64,000 bases of DNA from NCBI GenBank assembly GCA_964517435.1, contig CAZFEC010000003.1, forward strand, positions 62,001 through 126,000, given 5' to 3'. The stretch comes from BS150m-G50 sp964517435. Its GTDB lineage: Bacteria > CAIWAD01 > BS150m-G50. Below, one piece after another: positions 9,052 through 17,697 of the stretch. Both the position numbers and the translations under genes were made by a program. The notes beneath the pieces are model-generated. The model searched no databases. It was not told where the DNA came from and was given only the letters and a program-made list of their open reading frames with translations. Position 1 is the first letter of the stretch; every line of letters begins with the position of its first letter.

Positions 9052-10453
9052 GAAACAGCGAACCATCAGCCGCCCGGTAAGTATCTCCGGTATCGGCCTG
9101 CATACCGGCGCAGAGTGCAATGCCACTTTTCACCCGGCGCCGGACAATCACGGCATCACCTTTCACCTGGAGACAGATCCGGACTCGCCGGAAGTACTGG
9201 CCGACATCGAGCATGTGATCGACATCTCCCGCGGCACCATCATCGCCGCCAACGGTGATCGCGACAACGTCCGCTTCTACACGGTCGAGCATGTGCTCTC
9301 CGCACTGGCCGGTCTCGAGATCGACAACTGCCGCATCGAGATGACCGCAACCGAACCGCCGGTGATGGACGGCAGCGCCGCTCCCTTCGTCGAGCTGCTG
9401 GAGTCGGCGGGCATCGTCGAACAGGATACCGACCGGGAGTATCTCGAAATCGACCGCACCATCGTCTACCACGATGATGAGCGCAACATCGATGTCGTCG
9501 CGCTGCCCTCCGACGATTTTCGTATCACCTACATGGTGGACTACAAGAATCCTGCCCTTGGCACGCAATACACCTCCATGTATTCACTGCAGGAGGAATA
9601 CCGGCAGGAATTCTCCGCTGCCCGCACCTTCTGCTTCCTGAGCGAGGTGGAGTTGCTGAAAGAGCAGAACCTGATCCGCGGCGGTTCGACGGAAAACGCG
9701 GTGATCATCGCCGATCGCCAGATTGACAGCAGCGAATTCGCCCGCTTGAAGGAGATGTTCAATGTCGCCGGCGATGTCATCGTCGGCCAGAGCGGCATCC
9801 TGGACGATCGCAAGCTGCGATTCGTCAACGAACCGGTGCGTCACAAGGTGGTGGACCTGATCGGCGATCTGGCGCTGCTGGGACGGCCGATCAAGGGGCA
9901 CATCCTGGCCGCCCGCGCCGGGCACAGCGCCCATGTCGAGCTGGTGCGGCTGCTCCGCAGGGAGCTGGTCAAGAAACGTCTCACCCGCGAATACCAGCAC
10001 AAGCTGACCAGCGATTTTGTCTTCGACGTGGAGGCGATCGAACGCATCATGCCGCATCGCTACCCCTTCCTGCTGGTGGATCGGATCCTCGATCTGGTGC
10101 CGGGTGAAAGCGTGACCGGTATAAAAAACGTGTCACGCAACGAGCCGTTCTTCGACGGCCACTTCCCGGGACGGCCGGTGATGCCGGGAGTGCTCATCGT
10201 TGAGGCAATGGGCCAGGCGGGCGGCGTCCTGCTGCTCAACTCCGTCGAAGATGCCGAAAGCAAACTGGTTTACTTCACCACCCTGGACAACGTCCGTTTC
10301 CGGCAACCGGTCATTCCGGGCGACCAGCTGCGCCTGGAGGTGGAGATGAAGAAGTTCCGCCGCAGCATCTGCCAGATGACCGGCCGCGCGCTGGTCGGCG
10401 ATAAAGTGGTGGCCCAGGCGGAGATGAGTGCCGCCATCGTGGAGAAGTCATGA
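9044..10453 (+). CDS. lpxC/fabZ: Bifunctional UDP-3-O-acyl-N-acetylglucosamine deacetylase / 3-hydroxyacyl-ACP dehydratase
   Basis: A 469-residue fusion. Residues 1 to about 310 are LpxC, the zinc deacetylase that commits the cell to lipid A. Zinc ligands H83 (VEHVLSAL), H267 and D271 (RHKVVDLIGD) and H294 (RAGHSAH) are all present. Residues from about 325 to 469 are FabZ, the hotdog dehydratase of fatty acid synthesis, with PHRYPFLLVDR, catalytic H373 in GHFPGRPVMPG and E387 in VEAMGQAGG. LpxC and FabZ compete for 3-hydroxyacyl-ACP, and the fusion is well known from Bacteroidota and related phyla, so it is a useful lineage marker. It overlaps lpxD by eight bases and lpxA by four. Confidence 0.97.
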   Translation: MFKKQRTISRPVSISGIGLHTGAECNATFHPAPDNHGITFHLETDPDSPEVLADIEHVIDISRGTIIAANGDRDNVRFYTVEHVLSALAGLEIDNCRIEMTATEPPVMDGSAAPFVELLESAGIVEQDTDREYLEIDRTIVYHDDERNIDVVALPSDDFRITYMVDYKNPALGTQYTSMYSLQEEYRQEFSAARTFCFLSEVELLKEQNLIRGGSTENAVIIADRQIDSSEFARLKEMFNVAGDVIVGQSGILDDRKLRFVNEPVRHKVVDLIGDLALLGRPIKGHILAARAGHSAHVELVRLLRRELVKKRLTREYQHKLTSDFVFDVEAIERIMPHRYPFLLVDRILDLVPGESVTGIKNVSRNEPFFDGHFPGRPVMPGVLIVEAMGQAGGVLLLNSVEDAESKLVYFTTLDNVRFRQPVIPGDQLRLEVEMKKFRRSICQMTGRALVGDKVVAQAEMSAAIVEKS

Positions 10454-11220
10454 GCATCCATCCCACCGCCGTGATCGCACCCGGTGCCGAACTGGCGGGA
10501 GATGTCAGCGTCGGTCCGTTCGCGGTCATCGAAGCCGACACCCTGATCGGCGCCGGCACGGTGATCGATTCACATGTGGTCGTGTACAGCGGTACCAGGG
10601 TGGGGGAGCAATGTCGTTTTTACCAGGGCGCCAGCATCGGCGGGCAGCCACAGGATCTCAAGTACGCGGGTGAGCAGACCTACCTTGAGATCGGCGATCG
10701 CACGCAGGTGCGCGAGTTCGCCACTCTGCACCGCGGCACGACCGACGCGGTCACGACCCGGATCGGTTCCGACTGCCTGCTGATGGCCTATGTGCATGTC
10801 GCGCACGACTGCCGGATCGGTGACCATGTGATCCTGGCCAACGCCGTCAATCTGGCCGGACACTGCGTTATTGAGGATTGGGTCGGCATTGGCGGCATGG
10901 TGCCGGTCCATCAGTTCGTCCGCATCGGCCGCCACGCTTTCATCGGCGGCGGCGTTAGAATCACCCGTGACATTCCGCCCTTCATTCTGGCCGCGGGCGA
11001 ACCGCTGCAATACACCGGTCTGAATTCGGTCGGACTGGAACGCCGCGGGTTTTCGTCCGAGCGCCGCCAGCGGATCAAGGAATGTTACCGGCAAATCTAC
11101 GGTTCCTCCCTGAATCTGAGCCAGGCGCTGGACCTGCTGCGTGAGAAGTACGGCGATGAAGGCGACGTCGGTATCGTCATCGATTTCATTGAACAGTCGG
11201 AGCGAGGGATTCTGCTTTGA
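10450..11220 (+). CDS. lpxA: Acyl-ACP:UDP-N-acetylglucosamine O-acyltransferase
   Basis: This 256-residue left-handed beta-helix enzyme performs the first, reversible step of lipid A synthesis. Hexapeptide repeats begin at IHPTAVIAPGAELAG. The catalytic region is LLMAYVHVAHDCRIG, with H119 at the place of the E. coli active-site His, followed by LANAVNLAGH. The C-terminal helical part (from about 195) is of normal length. The start codon overlaps the lpxC/fabZ stop in an ATGA junction, and its own stop overlaps the TTG of the next gene (TTGA). Confidence 0.96.
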   Translation: MSIHPTAVIAPGAELAGDVSVGPFAVIEADTLIGAGTVIDSHVVVYSGTRVGEQCRFYQGASIGGQPQDLKYAGEQTYLEIGDRTQVREFATLHRGTTDAVTTRIGSDCLLMAYVHVAHDCRIGDHVILANAVNLAGHCVIEDWVGIGGMVPVHQFVRIGRHAFIGGGVRITRDIPPFILAAGEPLQYTGLNSVGLERRGFSSERRQRIKECYRQIYGSSLNLSQALDLLREKYGDEGDVGIVIDFIEQSERGILL

Positions 11221-12002
11221 ATCCGGGAATCCTCTATTTGCACCTGGACCGGCCGGGCTGTTTTCAGATGGCTCTCGACCGCGTCTTCACCGATAATCCA
11301 CTCAGCCGGCCTCTACTGCGCTTTTACACCTGGCAACCCTGGACCCTGTCCCTGGGGCTGCACCAGCAGGCCGACCCGGAGCTGCTGGAGCGGGCGAGCT
11401 CACTCGGGGTACCGGTCGTGCGTCGCGACACCGGCGGCCGGGCGGTTTTCCACGCCGAAGAACTGACCTACTCGCTGCACCTGCCGGGAGACCATCCCCT
11501 GGCTGCGGGAGGCATCCTGCCCCTCTATCACGAAATCAACAGCGCCCTGTTGCGAGGCTTCGAACACCTCGGTATCGCCGGTACCCAGGCCAGCGAGCCG
11601 GTCAATCTGCGCCAGCATTACCGTTCACCGGAATCCGATATCTGTTTCTCCACACCCGTCCAGTCGGAAATCGTCTTCGGGGGACGTAAACTGGTCGGCA
11701 GCGCTCAGCGCCGCTTCCAGAACTGCATCCTGCAACACGGCAGTATTCTGCTGGGGAGCGCGCATGAGCGGATTGTAGAACTGCTCTTTCCCCCCGAGGA
11801 CCAGCCCGCAGCGCTGCAGGTGGTACAGGCTAAAGCGATCACCCTGACTGAGATCGCCGGCACGTTGCCACCGCTGTCTGATATCTGCGACGCACTCACC
11901 CGCGGCATGAGCGAACAGTTCGAGCTGAACTTCGAAGCGGCCGAACCCCCGGCGACGCTCCTGGCGACGGTGGAGGAATTGCGACCTGAATTCCGGCTCT
12001 GA
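11217..12002 (+). CDS. Lipoyl octanoyltransferase, LipM-like (lipoate ligase A fold)
   Basis: A 261-residue protein of the biotin/lipoate protein ligase catalytic fold. RRDTGGRAVFHAEELTYSL (69-87) is the substrate-binding loop, and FGGRKLVGSAQRR carries the conserved Lys158. DICFSTPVQSE places Cys143 just before that block, followed by ILQHGSILL. A Cys here is the hallmark of LipM octanoyltransferases, which work through a thioester, whereas LplA ligases lack it. It would load octanoate from ACP onto an apo-lipoyl protein such as GcvH. The TTG start overlaps the lpxA stop by four bases; GAGGG lies seven bases upstream. LplA remains the alternative. Confidence 0.75.
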   Translation: MNPGILYLHLDRPGCFQMALDRVFTDNPLSRPLLRFYTWQPWTLSLGLHQQADPELLERASSLGVPVVRRDTGGRAVFHAEELTYSLHLPGDHPLAAGGILPLYHEINSALLRGFEHLGIAGTQASEPVNLRQHYRSPESDICFSTPVQSEIVFGGRKLVGSAQRRFQNCILQHGSILLGSAHERIVELLFPPEDQPAALQVVQAKAITLTEIAGTLPPLSDICDALTRGMSEQFELNFEAAEPPATLLATVEELRPEFRL

Positions 12003-12036
12003 CCGGCGCCGACCGGCGTCATCTACGGGAACAGCC

Positions 12037-13326
12037 ATGCCGAATGTGATCACAACCAAGCTGCAGGTGGCACGGCTCTGGCTGCGGGTGGAGCAGGGGG
12101 CTTACCTCGACAAGATCCTGCCGGAATTGCGTCAGGCCACCGCGCGTGACGAGCTGGGTGAATTCCTGCTGCGAGGTATGCTGGAGTATAAGTTGGAGTT
12201 GCTCTGGGCGCTGCGGCAGGTCTATCCCCGTTTCAGCCGGTTTCCACCTTTGATGCGCGCGCTGTTGTTACTGAGCGGATTTCAACTGCGTCACACGGCG
12301 ACACCGGCTGCGCTCGTCGTCAACGAGGCGGTACAGGCGGTGAAGGAACTGCGCCTCAGGCGACTGGCCGGCGCCGCCAACAGCGGTCTGCGCAGGCTGG
12401 CGGAAGTGCCGGAACCACAGGCATCCGCTTTTGATTCACATCTGGAATATTTCTCGGTAGCGACCTCCCTGCCGCCCTGGATAATGCAGGAGCTGTTGCA
12501 GGACTATCCTGAGGTTGATCCGCAGGCCCTGGCGACGGGATATACCGCCAGTCGCCGGCCCTGGCTGCGCCTGGATTCAAACCGGCTGAACCGGGAGGAG
12601 CTGGTGCGGGCAGCCGCCGCCGAGGGACTCGAACTGGAGGAGGCGCCCTGGCAGGACCTGTACTACCGTCCGCTGAATCGCGCACCGGCGGAGATACCGG
12701 CCGTGGCGCGTAACGAGCTGATCGTGCACGATGTCAGCGCCGCCGCCGCCATCACATTGCTGGCACCCCAAACGGGCGACCGGGTACTGGATGCCTGCGC
12801 CGCGCCGGGCGGGAAGCTGCGCCAGCTGCTGGAGCACCGTCTCGAGCTGGAAGTGATCGCGGTGGAGAAGACGCCCGGCCGGCTGCGTGCCATGCAACGG
12901 TTGCTCCCGCCGGCTGACGGCGTTACATTTATCCAGAAGGACCTGCAGGAACTCACGGAGGGAACCTTCGACCGGATTCTCCTGGATGTTCCCTGTTCCG
13001 GCTCCGGTAACTATGGCAAGAAGCCGGATTCCCGCTACCACCGGGGCGCGGAGCAGCTGACGGAACTGGTCGAGCTGCAGCGACGGCTGCTGGATGCCGC
13101 GGTCGACCGGCTGCGACCGGGCGGCCGGCTGGTTTACAGCACCTGCAGCGTGTTCAACCGTGAGAACGAACGCCAACTGGAGTGGTTCCTGCAGCGGCAC
13201 TCCGCTTTCCGGCTCGTGACGGAGTGCTCCGCTAGACTACCCCAGTCGGCGCCGGGTATGGTAAAATACCTCCCCTGGGTCCATCAAACCGGCGGTGCTT
13301 TTGCCGTCGCCTTGACGAGGGAGTGA
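12037..13326 (+). CDS. rsmB: 16S rRNA (cytosine-967-C5)-methyltransferase
   Basis: A 429-residue SAM-dependent RNA methyltransferase. About residues 1-140 form the NusB-like helical RNA-binding domain. The Rossmann part shows the SAM loop VLDACAAPGGKLRQLLEH near 250, the release Cys in LLDVPCSGSGNYGKKPD, and catalytic C370 in VYSTCSVFNRENE. The GSGNYGKKPDSRY stretch differs from the more usual GTGxxRRHPD, but the Cys pair is intact. It is followed after one base by the PASTA gene and then rpe, an arrangement resembling the rsmB/PASTA/rpe neighbourhoods of other bacteria. Confidence 0.88.
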   Translation: MPNVITTKLQVARLWLRVEQGAYLDKILPELRQATARDELGEFLLRGMLEYKLELLWALRQVYPRFSRFPPLMRALLLLSGFQLRHTATPAALVVNEAVQAVKELRLRRLAGAANSGLRRLAEVPEPQASAFDSHLEYFSVATSLPPWIMQELLQDYPEVDPQALATGYTASRRPWLRLDSNRLNREELVRAAAAEGLELEEAPWQDLYYRPLNRAPAEIPAVARNELIVHDVSAAAAITLLAPQTGDRVLDACAAPGGKLRQLLEHRLELEVIAVEKTPGRLRAMQRLLPPADGVTFIQKDLQELTEGTFDRILLDVPCSGSGNYGKKPDSRYHRGAEQLTELVELQRRLLDAAVDRLRPGGRLVYSTCSVFNRENERQLEWFLQRHSAFRLVTECSARLPQSAPGMVKYLPWVHQTGGAFAVALTRE

Positions 13327-13327
13327 A

Positions 13328-14077
13328 ATGACGCGAACCACCAAGCTGCTACTCAACCTGCTCCTGCTGCTGGCGGCACTACTCCTGTTGACCTGGTTGA
13401 TGAACTCGATCGTGATGCCGCGCTACACCCGCCAGGGAGTGGGGCAACTGCTGCCGGATGTACAGAACCTCAACCTGATGGAAGCGGAACGCCGGCTGGC
13501 CGACCTGCGACTGCAGCCGGTCGTGGATTCTCACCGTCACTCGCTGTTGCCAATGGGCACTGTGATTTATCAGACACCGCAACCGGGAATCGAGGTGAAG
13601 GCGGGCCGCCGCATTCACCTGACGGTTTCGGCAGGCCGCGCCAGCCTGACCATGCCGCAACTGATCGGCCGTTCCCACCGGCAGGTGGAAGCGGCACTCC
13701 ATGATGCCGGTTTTCCGGAGGAACTGTTGCGACTGGCGGTAGCGTTCGATTCGCTGGCTCCCCGCGGCGTGGTGGTCGCGCAGAGCGTCGCCGGCGGCGA
13801 TTCGCTGCGTCTGGACGACACCCTCACTGTGACGCTCAGCCTGGGACCTGAAGTCGACAGCATCGCGGTCCCGGATATTCTGCGTCAGAACGAGGCAGCC
13901 GCGCGCCGCACTCTGTTCCTGTACGGTTTGCAGACCGGCGAGGTGGAATACCGCTATTTCGCCGCGGTGCCGCCCGACCAGGTGCTCCGTTCCGAACCGG
14001 CAGCCGGCAGCCGCCTACCCCCGCAGAGTGCGGTATCGTTGCTTATCACGGCTGAGAGGGATACAATAGTACCGTAG
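13328..14077 (+). CDS. Membrane-anchored PASTA-domain protein
   Basis: This 249-residue protein has one N-terminal membrane anchor (LLLNLLLLLAALLLLTWLM) and three PASTA units of 65-70 residues, starting near LLPDVQNLNLMEAERRL, MPQLIGRSHRQVEAAL and VPDILRQNEAAARRTL. PASTA domains bind peptidoglycan fragments. There is no kinase domain, unlike PrkC, so it may be a wall-binding accessory of the divisome or elongasome. Its last eight codons (ERDTIVP and the stop) lie inside the first copy of the 54-base tandem repeat, so the C-terminus has been shaped by the repeat. Confidence 0.8.
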   Translation: MTRTTKLLLNLLLLLAALLLLTWLMNSIVMPRYTRQGVGQLLPDVQNLNLMEAERRLADLRLQPVVDSHRHSLLPMGTVIYQTPQPGIEVKAGRRIHLTVSAGRASLTMPQLIGRSHRQVEAALHDAGFPEELLRLAVAFDSLAPRGVVVAQSVAGGDSLRLDDTLTVTLSLGPEVDSIAVPDILRQNEAAARRTLFLYGLQTGEVEYRYFAAVPPDQVLRSEPAAGSRLPPQSAVSLLITAERDTIVP

Positions 14078-14389
14078 TTCAGAAAGAACGGGACTACAGC
14101 TGAGGCTGAGAAAGATACAATAGTACCGTAGTTCAGAAAGAACGGGACTACAGCTGAGGCTGAGAAGGATACAATAATACCGTNNNNNNNNNNNNNNNNN
14201 NNNNNNNNNNNNNNNNNNNNNNNNNNNNNNNNNNNNNNNNNNNNNNNNNNNNNNNNNNNNNNNNNNNNNNNNNNNNNNNNNNNTAGTTCAGAAAGAACGG
14301 GACTACAGCTGAGGCTGAGAAGGATACAATAATACCGTGATCAGAAAGTGCAGGACTACAGCTGAGGCTGAGAGGGATACAATAATACC
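14051..14389. repeat. 54-bp tandem repeat (minisatellite) interrupted by a 100-N assembly gap
   Basis: GCTGAG anchors recur at 14051, 14105 and 14159 (period 54), and after the gap at 14314 and 14367 (period 53). Each unit holds GATACAATA, the short hairpin GTTCAGAAAGAAC and GACTACAGCTGAGGCTGAG. Positions 14184-14283 are exactly 100 N, a placeholder of unknown true length, so the copy number is unknown but at least five partial or full units are visible. The first unit contains the stop codon of the PASTA gene and the last leads straight into the rpe start codon. Units before the gap read AATAGTACC and later ones AATAATACC. Confidence 0.9.
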
Positions 14390-15055
14390 ATGAAATATCG
14401 AATAGCCCCTTCGCTGCTGTCCGCCGATTTCAGTCGTCTCGCCGAGCAGATTGATGTCTGTGAAGCGGGAGGAGCGGATATGTTGCACCTGGACATAATG
14501 GACGGGCACTTCGTACCCAATCTCACTTTCGGCCCCCTGCTGGTTGCGGCCATCCGCCGGTTGACCCGGCTGCCGCTCGACGCCCATTTGATGATCACCG
14601 CGCCGGAACTTTATCTGCCCCAGTTCGCGGAAGCCGGAGCCGATATCATAACCGTCCACGCCGAAGCGACGCCCCATCTCCACCGCTGCCTGCAGCAGGT
14701 GCGCTCCCTGGGCTGCCAGGCGGGGGTCGCGCTTAATCCCGCTACCGGTATCGATGTCGTTGAGCAGATTGCCGGCGATATCGATTTACTCCTGGTGATG
14801 AGTGTCAATCCCGGTTTCGGGGGACAAGCCTTTATCGAAGCGGTCCTGCCCAAGATTCAACATTGCCGCGGCCTGCTGGATGAACGCAACGACAGTTGCC
14901 TGTTGCAGGTTGACGGCGGCCTCAATCGTGATACAATCACCAGAGTGGCCGCGGCGGGCGCGGATACTTTCGTAGTGGGTTCCGCGCTGTTCGGCGCGTC
15001 ATCCGTTCGTACGGAGTTGGAGGAATTGCGCCAGCGGTTACCGGCGGACGCGTAG
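14390..15055 (+). CDS. rpe: Ribulose-phosphate 3-epimerase
   Basis: A 221-residue TIM-barrel enzyme that interconverts ribulose-5-phosphate and xylulose-5-phosphate. Motifs are LHLDIMDGHFVPNLTFGP (metal-binding His and Asp), DAHLMI, VMSVNPGFGGQAF (phosphate loop) and QVDGGLN with the second catalytic Asp. Length is normal. ATG at 14390 is the final triplet of the tandem-repeat array; the only purine-rich site upstream is GAGAGGG, itself part of the repeat unit and 13 bases away, which is a long spacing. One copy of the GTGATACA word lies inside the gene at 14928. Confidence 0.93.
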   Translation: MKYRIAPSLLSADFSRLAEQIDVCEAGGADMLHLDIMDGHFVPNLTFGPLLVAAIRRLTRLPLDAHLMITAPELYLPQFAEAGADIITVHAEATPHLHRCLQQVRSLGCQAGVALNPATGIDVVEQIAGDIDLLLVMSVNPGFGGQAFIEAVLPKIQHCRGLLDERNDSCLLQVDGGLNRDTITRVAAAGADTFVVGSALFGASSVRTELEELRQRLPADA

Positions 15056-17697
15056 CAGCCGGTGTGCCGCTCCCTCAAGGAGGATACCATGCTTAGAATC
15101 TATGGTTTGTCGGCTTTGTTGCTGAGCCTGCTGCTCTCCGCCTGTACCGGCCCCAGGGAGACGGTGAGAGATGAAGAGGCGGGCAGAGTGAAGGCGGTAA
15201 CGGCGCCCACCCAGGCGGAAGTGTATCACATCGAGGCGGGCGACCAGGCTCATCCGGCCGTCTCACCGGACGGCAACCTGCTCGCCTACCAGAGTAACGT
15301 GGACGGTAACTGGGAGATATATCTCCAGCCGGTCGTGGGCGGTACGCCGATGAAACTGACCAGTGACAGCGGCAGCGATGAGGACCCCGTCTTCTCGCCC
15401 GACGGCACTCAACTCCTGTTCACCTGGGCGCCGGCCGGACCGGAGGCAGACCAGCCGCGGGATATCTACCTGATCAACCGGGACGGCAGCGGCAGGCGAC
15501 CCGTGATACAATCACCGGCCGACGACTGGGCTCCCGTCTATCTGCCCGACGGCAGCGGCTTTCTGTTTCTTTCCGACCGGAACGACAGCAATCCAGATCC
15601 CCAGGCACGGTTTCGCACGCTCTACCTCTACTCTTTCGCGGGAGGGGAGCTGCAGGAGCCGTTCGCGGGCTTACAGATTACCGGTTCCAGCTGGGATGAA
15701 CGGCGACACGATTACCTGGTGACCGGACGCGAAGGGTGGTTCTGGGCAGATTCCAGCCTGACGATTTGTGATACACTGGTAACCCCCTCCCGGCTTGCGG
15801 TCAGCGCGGGGGTGATCCCCGCCGGCGGCGACGCGCCGGAGGCCATCTGTTTCGGTGAACGCGAGGAGCACCGCCGCCAGCTGTTCCGGGTGAACCTGGC
15901 TTCCGGCGCGGAGTTTCCGCTGACCGCCACGGAACTGGATGCGCGCTGGCCGGTTCTGACACCGGACGGCGAAACCCTCTTCTTCTGCGCCAAGCTGGCG
16001 GACGATCCCGCCTCCGTATTCAATCTCTACCGTCTGCAACTAACGACACCAGCACCGGCGCCTGCAACCAGATAGCGATCTTGGCTCATCAGAAAATCAC
16101 CGTCAATCTCCACGAGTTGATGCGGCATCGCATCCAGGAGATCCTGCTGGTCTCGAGCCTCTACGACTCGTTCGTCCTGGAGGAGGACGGCCACCTCAGC
16201 GACGAGGTGTTGACCGACTTCCTCAACCTCAGTCTCCGCTTCGCTCCCCGCTTTCACCGCGTTGATTCCGCCAAGACGGCCCTGACCCTGATGGAAAAGC
16301 GCCACTTCGATCTGGTGATCACGATGCGCCGGGTGGGGGATATGGATGTGCGGGAGTTCGCCTCCCGTGCCAAGGAGATCGCACCCGCGGTGCCGACCGT
16401 ATTGCTGGCCTACGACACACCGGAACTGGAGCGATTCCTGCCCCAGTTGTCCGAGACCGCACTGGACCGTATTTTCGTCTGGCAGGGCAACAGTGAACTA
16501 TTCCTGGCGATCATCAAGATGTATGAAGACCTGCGCAACGTCGCACGCGATGTCACGGCCGCCAACGTGCGGGTGGTGCTGGTCGTGGAGGATTCCCCTC
16601 GCTTTTACTCTTCCTACCTGCCGCGCATCTACAAGGAGATTCTGCGCCAGGTGCATAACCTGATGTCGGACAGCCTTAACGACCTGGAGCGGGTGCTGCG
16701 CATGCGCGCCCGTCCCAAGATTCTACTGGCGGACAACTGGGAGCAGGCGGAGGAATATCTGCACCGTTACCAGCGTAATCTGCTGGGGATGATCAGCGAC
16801 GTGCGCTTCCCCAGGGCGGGCGTGCTGGAGCCGGAAGCGGGCTTTGAGTTGCTTCGCCACGCTCGCCGTCTGATTCCCGATCTGCCGGTGGTGCTGCAAT
16901 CATCCGAGCAGCGCAACCGCGCCAAGGCACAACGCCTGGATGCGGCCTACATCGACAAGAATTCACCGCGAATGCTTCACCGGCTCCGCACCTTCATGCT
17001 GCACAACCTGGGTTTCGGTGATTTCGTCTTCCGGCTGCCAGACGGCCGGGAAGTGGGACGGGCGGTCGACCTGAACGACCTGGAAAACCACCTCTGGCAG
17101 GTGCCGGCGGAATCACTGCTGTATCACGGCCGCTACAATCACTTCTCTAACTGGCTCATGGCGCGCGGCGAGTTCGAGCTGGCCGAGAGCCTGCGCCCCC
17201 GCCAGGTGTCGGAGTTCAACGACGCCGAGGCTTTGCGCCGCTTCCTGATCGCTTGTATTAGCGAGCAGCGCGATCTTAAGCAACGGGGACAAATCGGCGA
17301 GTTCTCCCGCCTGCACTTCAACCCGAAGCTGGATTTCTCCCGGATCGGGCAGGGTTCGCTGGGCGGTAAGGCGCGCGGCATCGCTTTCATCAATACCCTG
17401 CTGCAGCGTCACAACCTGCAGGAGCATTTCCCCGGGATCGGGATCGGGATTCCGCAGACCTTCTGCATCGGCACCAATCCTTTCGACGATTTCATCAACG
17501 ACAACGAGCTGCAGGATGTGATACAAAGCGATATGAGCAACGCCGAAATCTGCTCCGCGTTTCTGGGTGGGCGTTTCCGCGACGAGTTCCGGGAGGACCT
17601 GCAGGTCTTCGTAAAGGAAATCCACTACCCGCTGGCAGTCCGCTCCTCCAGCCTGCGGGAAGACCTGCAGTTTCAGCCTTTCGCCGGATTGTATCAC
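14928..17697. repeat. Cluster of seven GTGATACA words
   Basis: The octamer GTGATACA occurs on the plus strand at 14928, 15503, 15768 and 17518, and on the minus strand (read as TGTATCAC) at 15222, 17120 and 17690. All lie inside coding sequence but in several frames: they give RDT, VIQ, CDT and YH in different genes. The base before the word is C or T in every case here. Four of the seven continue as GTGATACAA. The cluster starts just after the 54-base tandem repeat, whose units contain the related GATACAATA. Confidence 0.8.
15089..16075 (+). CDS. TolB-like PD40 beta-propeller lipoprotein
   Basis: The start is placed at ATG 15089, with AAGGAGG five bases upstream, rather than at the in-frame GTG 27 bases earlier. 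The product is 328 residues. A lipoprotein signal (MLRIYGLSALLLSLLLSAC) puts a lipidated Cys at the new N-terminus. At least four PD40 blades follow: HPAVSPDGNLLAYQS, DEDPVFSPDGTQLLFTW, WAPVYLPDGSGFLFLS and RWPVLTPDGETLFFCAK. This resembles TolB and the DPP6 N-terminal region, so it is probably a periplasmic binding scaffold. TolB proper is usually soluble and longer with an N-terminal domain, so exact function is open. Confidence 0.82.
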   Translation: MLRIYGLSALLLSLLLSACTGPRETVRDEEAGRVKAVTAPTQAEVYHIEAGDQAHPAVSPDGNLLAYQSNVDGNWEIYLQPVVGGTPMKLTSDSGSDEDPVFSPDGTQLLFTWAPAGPEADQPRDIYLINRDGSGRRPVIQSPADDWAPVYLPDGSGFLFLSDRNDSNPDPQARFRTLYLYSFAGGELQEPFAGLQITGSSWDERRHDYLVTGREGWFWADSSLTICDTLVTPSRLAVSAGVIPAGGDAPEAICFGEREEHRRQLFRVNLASGAEFPLTATELDARWPVLTPDGETLFFCAKLADDPASVFNLYRLQLTTPAPAPATR

